Part shown: positions 33,158 to 35,424 of the stretch, one piece after another
How the letters are laid out: each line of letters starts with the position of its first letter
Numbering within the stretch: position 1 is the stretch's first letter
Assembly: GCA_007129255.1 (NCBI GenBank)
Contig: SKVW01000053.1
Span: 64,306 to 99,729, forward strand
From: Bacteroidales bacterium
Lineage (GTDB): Bacteria; Bacteroidota; Bacteroidia; Bacteroidales; UBA7960
Reading direction: 5' to 3'
Length of the DNA: 35,424 nt
Translations under genes and position numbers: made by a program
Notes under the pieces: generated by a model
What the model was told of the DNA's origin: nothing
What the model saw: only the letters and a program-made list of their open reading frames with translations
The model's database searches: none

Positions 33158-33182
33158 TTTATTTATCTATATTATAAATAAA
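33158..33182 (+). repeat. AT-only inverted repeat after the phosphatase gene
   Basis: TTTATTTAT (33158-33166) and ATAAATAAA (33174-33182) are perfect complements with a 7-nt loop. It begins 10 nt after the stop. With no G-C pairs and no following T-run, it is a doubtful terminator. Confidence 0.4.
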
Positions 33183-33314
33183 TATTGTCTTTCACTTCAA
33201 ATTATATTTCACATAGACATTGTTTATTACCTATTATTAAAGTAGTTATAAAATCCTGAATAAACTTTGGGTTTGATTTTGTTCAAAAATATCCCTGCAT
33301 TTCCCTTATTTAAA

Positions 33315-33440
33315 ATTAGTCTAAATATAAATTTGTGTTTCCTGAACAGAAATTTGTTTTCAGAAGCTGTTGTTTTAGCCTGAAATTTAGCCTGTTGACG
33401 GAAAAAGTTTTTTAGTCTAACTTTTTCTTTAGTATGTCTA
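33315..33440 (+). repeat. Array of short direct repeats TTTAGYCTR upstream of the PAS kinase gene
   Basis: In the 388-nt gap after the phosphatase gene the motif occurs as TTAGTCTAA at 33316 and at 33412, as TTTAGCCTG at 33374 and 33386 (12 bp apart), and as a decayed TGTCTAA near 33435. All copies face the same way and stop just before the promoter at 33451. An imperfect repeat (AAATTTGTGTTTCCTGA / AAATTTGTTTTCAGA) lies within the same region. This may be a regulator-binding array. Confidence 0.4.
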
Positions 33441-33450
33441 ACCAAATTGC

Positions 33451-33480
33451 TTGGAAAACGATTATTATTTTGTATATTTG
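33451..33480 (+). promoter_or_regulatory. Bacteroidota-type promoter of the PAS kinase gene
   Basis: TTG at 33451-33453, exactly 19 nt, then TATATTTG at 33473-33480. This fully matches the phylum consensus (TTG, N19, TAnnTTTG). The GTG start is 55 nt downstream. Confidence 0.65.
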
Positions 33481-33535
33481 TGGCTGTAAATACTTGTTTG
33501 TCCGACAGGTCATAATGTTAAACTAAACCCATTGC

Positions 33536-35424
33536 GTGAAAAAACTTTTACTCTTTGTAATAAGTTGCTTAATTTTATACTGTTCCTTTTCCGAAACCCG
33601 CCCTGGGTTTCTCTCTGCTGAATATAAGGATCAGTCCCTGAATAAAAAGCAATCCCTCTTTTCAGATTCCGGAATTTTTACTGAGAAGAATAAGGAAGCT
33701 TATTTTCCTTTTTCCGGTACCTTGCCTGGTGAGCGTATTGCTTTTAAAGCAGGACTCTTTTCACCAATAAAAAATGCTACTGCATTTTCTCCGGAAGCAC
33801 TGATGCTTCAAATAAAAGGTATTCCATTGGTCGCCGTATTTGATTTATTTGTAATCATGGTGCTGGTATTGGTGGTATTACTTGTGTTGCTGGGTTTTTT
33901 CATTATCAGGCAAAGCCTTTATGGAGGGAAAAAGCAGGGCAGCGAGCTTCGTTTTGAAGAAATGATGGATGCCTCCCCCACGGGGATGATCATTTTCCAG
34001 GATTACAATTTAAAATATGCCAACCAGGCCCTTGTAAAACTTACCGGTTTCAGCCGCGAAGAGTTGCTTTCGATGGAAATATGGGAACTCATTCACCCCC
34101 ACAGCCTGAAGGAACTCAACACGGAAAACTGGTTTTTGAAGCGAAATGGTAAAGGGATGCGCCTGGAGTTTCAGTTAAAAACAAAATCCAACCGGGAAGT
34201 ATGGGTAGATTTTGCTGCCCAGTTAATTGATTATCAAGGCAAATCTGCATATCTTGCCACTGCCCTGGATATCACCGAAAAAAAGAAGTTTGAACAGCAA
34301 CTCATTGAAGCCGAAGAAAGGTATTCCTTGATTGTTTTGGCAACCAATGATGGGATTTCCGACCACAACCTTGAAAGGGATGAGATCTACCTCTCCCCCC
34401 AATGGAAGGAAATGCTGGGATTCAAAGATTCAGAGGTGCCCAACCGGCTCGATGCCTGGCTTGAACTGATCCATCCCGAAGACCAGGAAGTGATCCGGAA
34501 CCTATTGGAAAAACTTCGCAAAGGAGAAGTTCCCAATTATGATACCGATCATCGCCTGAGGTGTAAAGACGGGAAGTACAAATGGATCCATTTGCGCCTG
34601 ACCGTTATTTTTGATGCCGATTCCAGGCCGGTCAGGGTACTGGGAACCCATACCGATATTACCGAAAGGAAATACGCGGAGGAAATGCTTCGTGAGAGTG
34701 AGTACCGTTACAAAAGTCTTTTTTCAAAAAATTCAGCGGTGATGTTGATTTTGAATCCCGACAGCGGAAAAATCCAGGATGTCAACCAGGCTGCCTGCAA
34801 TTATTACGGATATGCACCGGAAGAACTTAAAGGATTAAATTACAAGGACATCAATATTCTTACCCGGGAAGAAATGATCAGAGAAGAGCAACTGGCAAAA
34901 CAGGAAGGCAGAAGCTTTCATTTGTTAAGGCACCGGTTGAAGAACGGAGAGATCAGGGATGTGGAAGTTTATAACAGCCACATTGAAATAAAGGGGAAAA
35001 TGCTGGTTCACACTATTATTTACGATGTTACCCATCGAAAAAAGATGGAGAGTGAACTTAAGGTGGCAAAAGAAAAAGCTGAAGAGGCAACCAGGGCAAA
35101 ATCCACATTTATCTCCAGCGTTAGTCATGAAATCCGCACTCCGCTCAATGCCATCATCGGGCTTACCGATCTTTTGATGCAGGAAACAGAACTGAGTCCC
35201 TACCTTGAAGAAAACCTCAAATCCATTAAATTTTCATCCGATCATTTGCTGGATATTCTTAATGATGTGCTTGATTTTTCTAAGTTGGAGGCCGGTCACC
35301 TTAAGCTGGACAAAAACGAATTTAACCTTGAAGACCTGGTAAAAGGTTCTGTAAAAGCTTTAGAATATAAAGCCCGAGAAAAACAAATTGACTTGAATTA
35401 TAAAATCCATCCAGACATTCCCCC
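33536..35424 (+). CDS. Multi-PAS sensor histidine kinase (3' end beyond window)
   Basis: From a GTG at 33536 the frame stays open for at least 629 residues to the window edge. An N-terminal hydrophobic segment (KKLLLFVISCLILYCS) is a signal peptide or anchor, followed by about 75 extracytoplasmic residues. A strong transmembrane helix lies at about 97-124. Three PAS domains follow (about 140-255, 260-385 and 390-510), the first two ending in DITEKK/DITERK-type linkers, then HisKA with H531 (SVSHEIRTPLNAIIGL) and the start of the HATPase region. The HisKA type is common in hybrid kinases, so a receiver may follow. It has its own promoter; a tie to the hydrogenase sensors is unproven. Confidence 0.88.
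   Translation, partial: MKKLLLFVISCLILYCSFSETRPGFLSAEYKDQSLNKKQSLFSDSGIFTEKNKEAYFPFSGTLPGERIAFKAGLFSPIKNATAFSPEALMLQIKGIPLVAVFDLFVIMVLVLVVLLVLLGFFIIRQSLYGGKKQGSELRFEEMMDASPTGMIIFQDYNLKYANQALVKLTGFSREELLSMEIWELIHPHSLKELNTENWFLKRNGKGMRLEFQLKTKSNREVWVDFAAQLIDYQGKSAYLATALDITEKKKFEQQLIEAEERYSLIVLATNDGISDHNLERDEIYLSPQWKEMLGFKDSEVPNRLDAWLELIHPEDQEVIRNLLEKLRKGEVPNYDTDHRLRCKDGKYKWIHLRLTVIFDADSRPVRVLGTHTDITERKYAEEMLRESEYRYKSLFSKNSAVMLILNPDSGKIQDVNQAACNYYGYAPEELKGLNYKDINILTREEMIREEQLAKQEGRSFHLLRHRLKNGEIRDVEVYNSHIEIKGKMLVHTIIYDVTHRKKMESELKVAKEKAEEATRAKSTFISSVSHEIRTPLNAIIGLTDLLMQETELSPYLEENLKSIKFSSDHLLDILNDVLDFSKLEAGHLKLDKNEFNLEDLVKGSVKALEYKAREKQIDLNYKIHPDIP

Noticed and set aside
33158-33182. AT-only hairpin as terminator of the phosphatase gene
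   Set aside because: No G-C pairs and no following T-run; listed only as a repeat.
33227-33445. 72-codon minus-strand frame in the gap before the PAS kinase gene
   Set aside because: Lys/Phe/Asn-rich translation as expected from random AT-rich DNA, and it covers the direct-repeat array. No family resemblance.
1-35424. Signs of a mobile island (transposase, integrase, att repeats, CRISPR)
   Set aside because: No such genes, no flanking tRNA and no repeat-spacer pattern were seen; the hydrogenase locus is embedded among ordinary chromosomal genes.

Overview
The window is a chromosomal segment of an anaerobic or fermentative member of the Bacteroidota. Three things point there. Several genes carry the phylum's TAnnTTTG -7 promoter box, twice with a TTG element exactly 19 nt upstream. 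SecA is the long (~1090 aa) Bacteroidota form. Marker genes such as the short DUF2795-like protein, the paired rhomboids and the REC-HisKA-HATPase protein fit as well. No rRNA, tRNA, CRISPR array, insertion sequence or prophage gene was seen.

Left part (1-16.6 kb): housekeeping genes. On the minus strand lie the start of an acidic protein (1-196) and a likely secA-led string: secA, a hotdog thioesterase, an OsmC-like protein, a CoA-binding protein and a Cys/Met-metabolism PLP enzyme, ending in a hairpin terminator. Then come a DUF2795-like gene, smpB (+), a rhomboid protease, an S41 C-terminal processing protease (+), a HAD phosphatase, a second rhomboid and a class IV aminotransferase (+), a TPR-SPOR protein (+), and a ZIP transporter overlapping the end of dxs.

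Middle and right part (16.7-33.1 kb): a hydrogen/redox locus. The minus strand reads hydC-hydB-hydA (NADH-linked, presumably electron-bifurcating [FeFe] hydrogenase), a hydrogenase-like protein fused to a histidine kinase, a lone receiver, a receiver-kinase, rex, ribF, a metallo-beta-lactamase-fold hydrolase, hydG (H-cluster maturation), two tandem TM1266-type small regulators and an Rrf2-type Fe-S regulator. From the same 300-nt intergenic region the plus strand reads a small thioredoxin-like [2Fe-2S] ferredoxin, a second hydrogenase-like protein carrying a PAS domain, and a SpoIIE-type phosphatase. The end holds a multi-PAS sensor kinase cut by the window edge.

The most interesting feature is this divergent unit. 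One catalytic hydrogenase is bracketed by two sensor-type hydrogenase homologues with opposite signalling chemistry: a kinase fused to one and a phosphatase next to the other. The kinase-linked copy keeps the four cysteines expected to hold the [4Fe-4S] part of the H-cluster but has Ser at the proton-shuttle Cys position. The phosphatase-linked copy has also lost one of those four ligands (Tyr) and one ligand of its first ferredoxin cluster (Thr), so it probably senses redox state or a partner rather than turning over H2. No DNA-binding response regulator and no STAS or anti-sigma partner is encoded here, so the outputs of both branches are open. The functional links are inference from gene order and motifs. 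The motif observations are read directly from the sequence.
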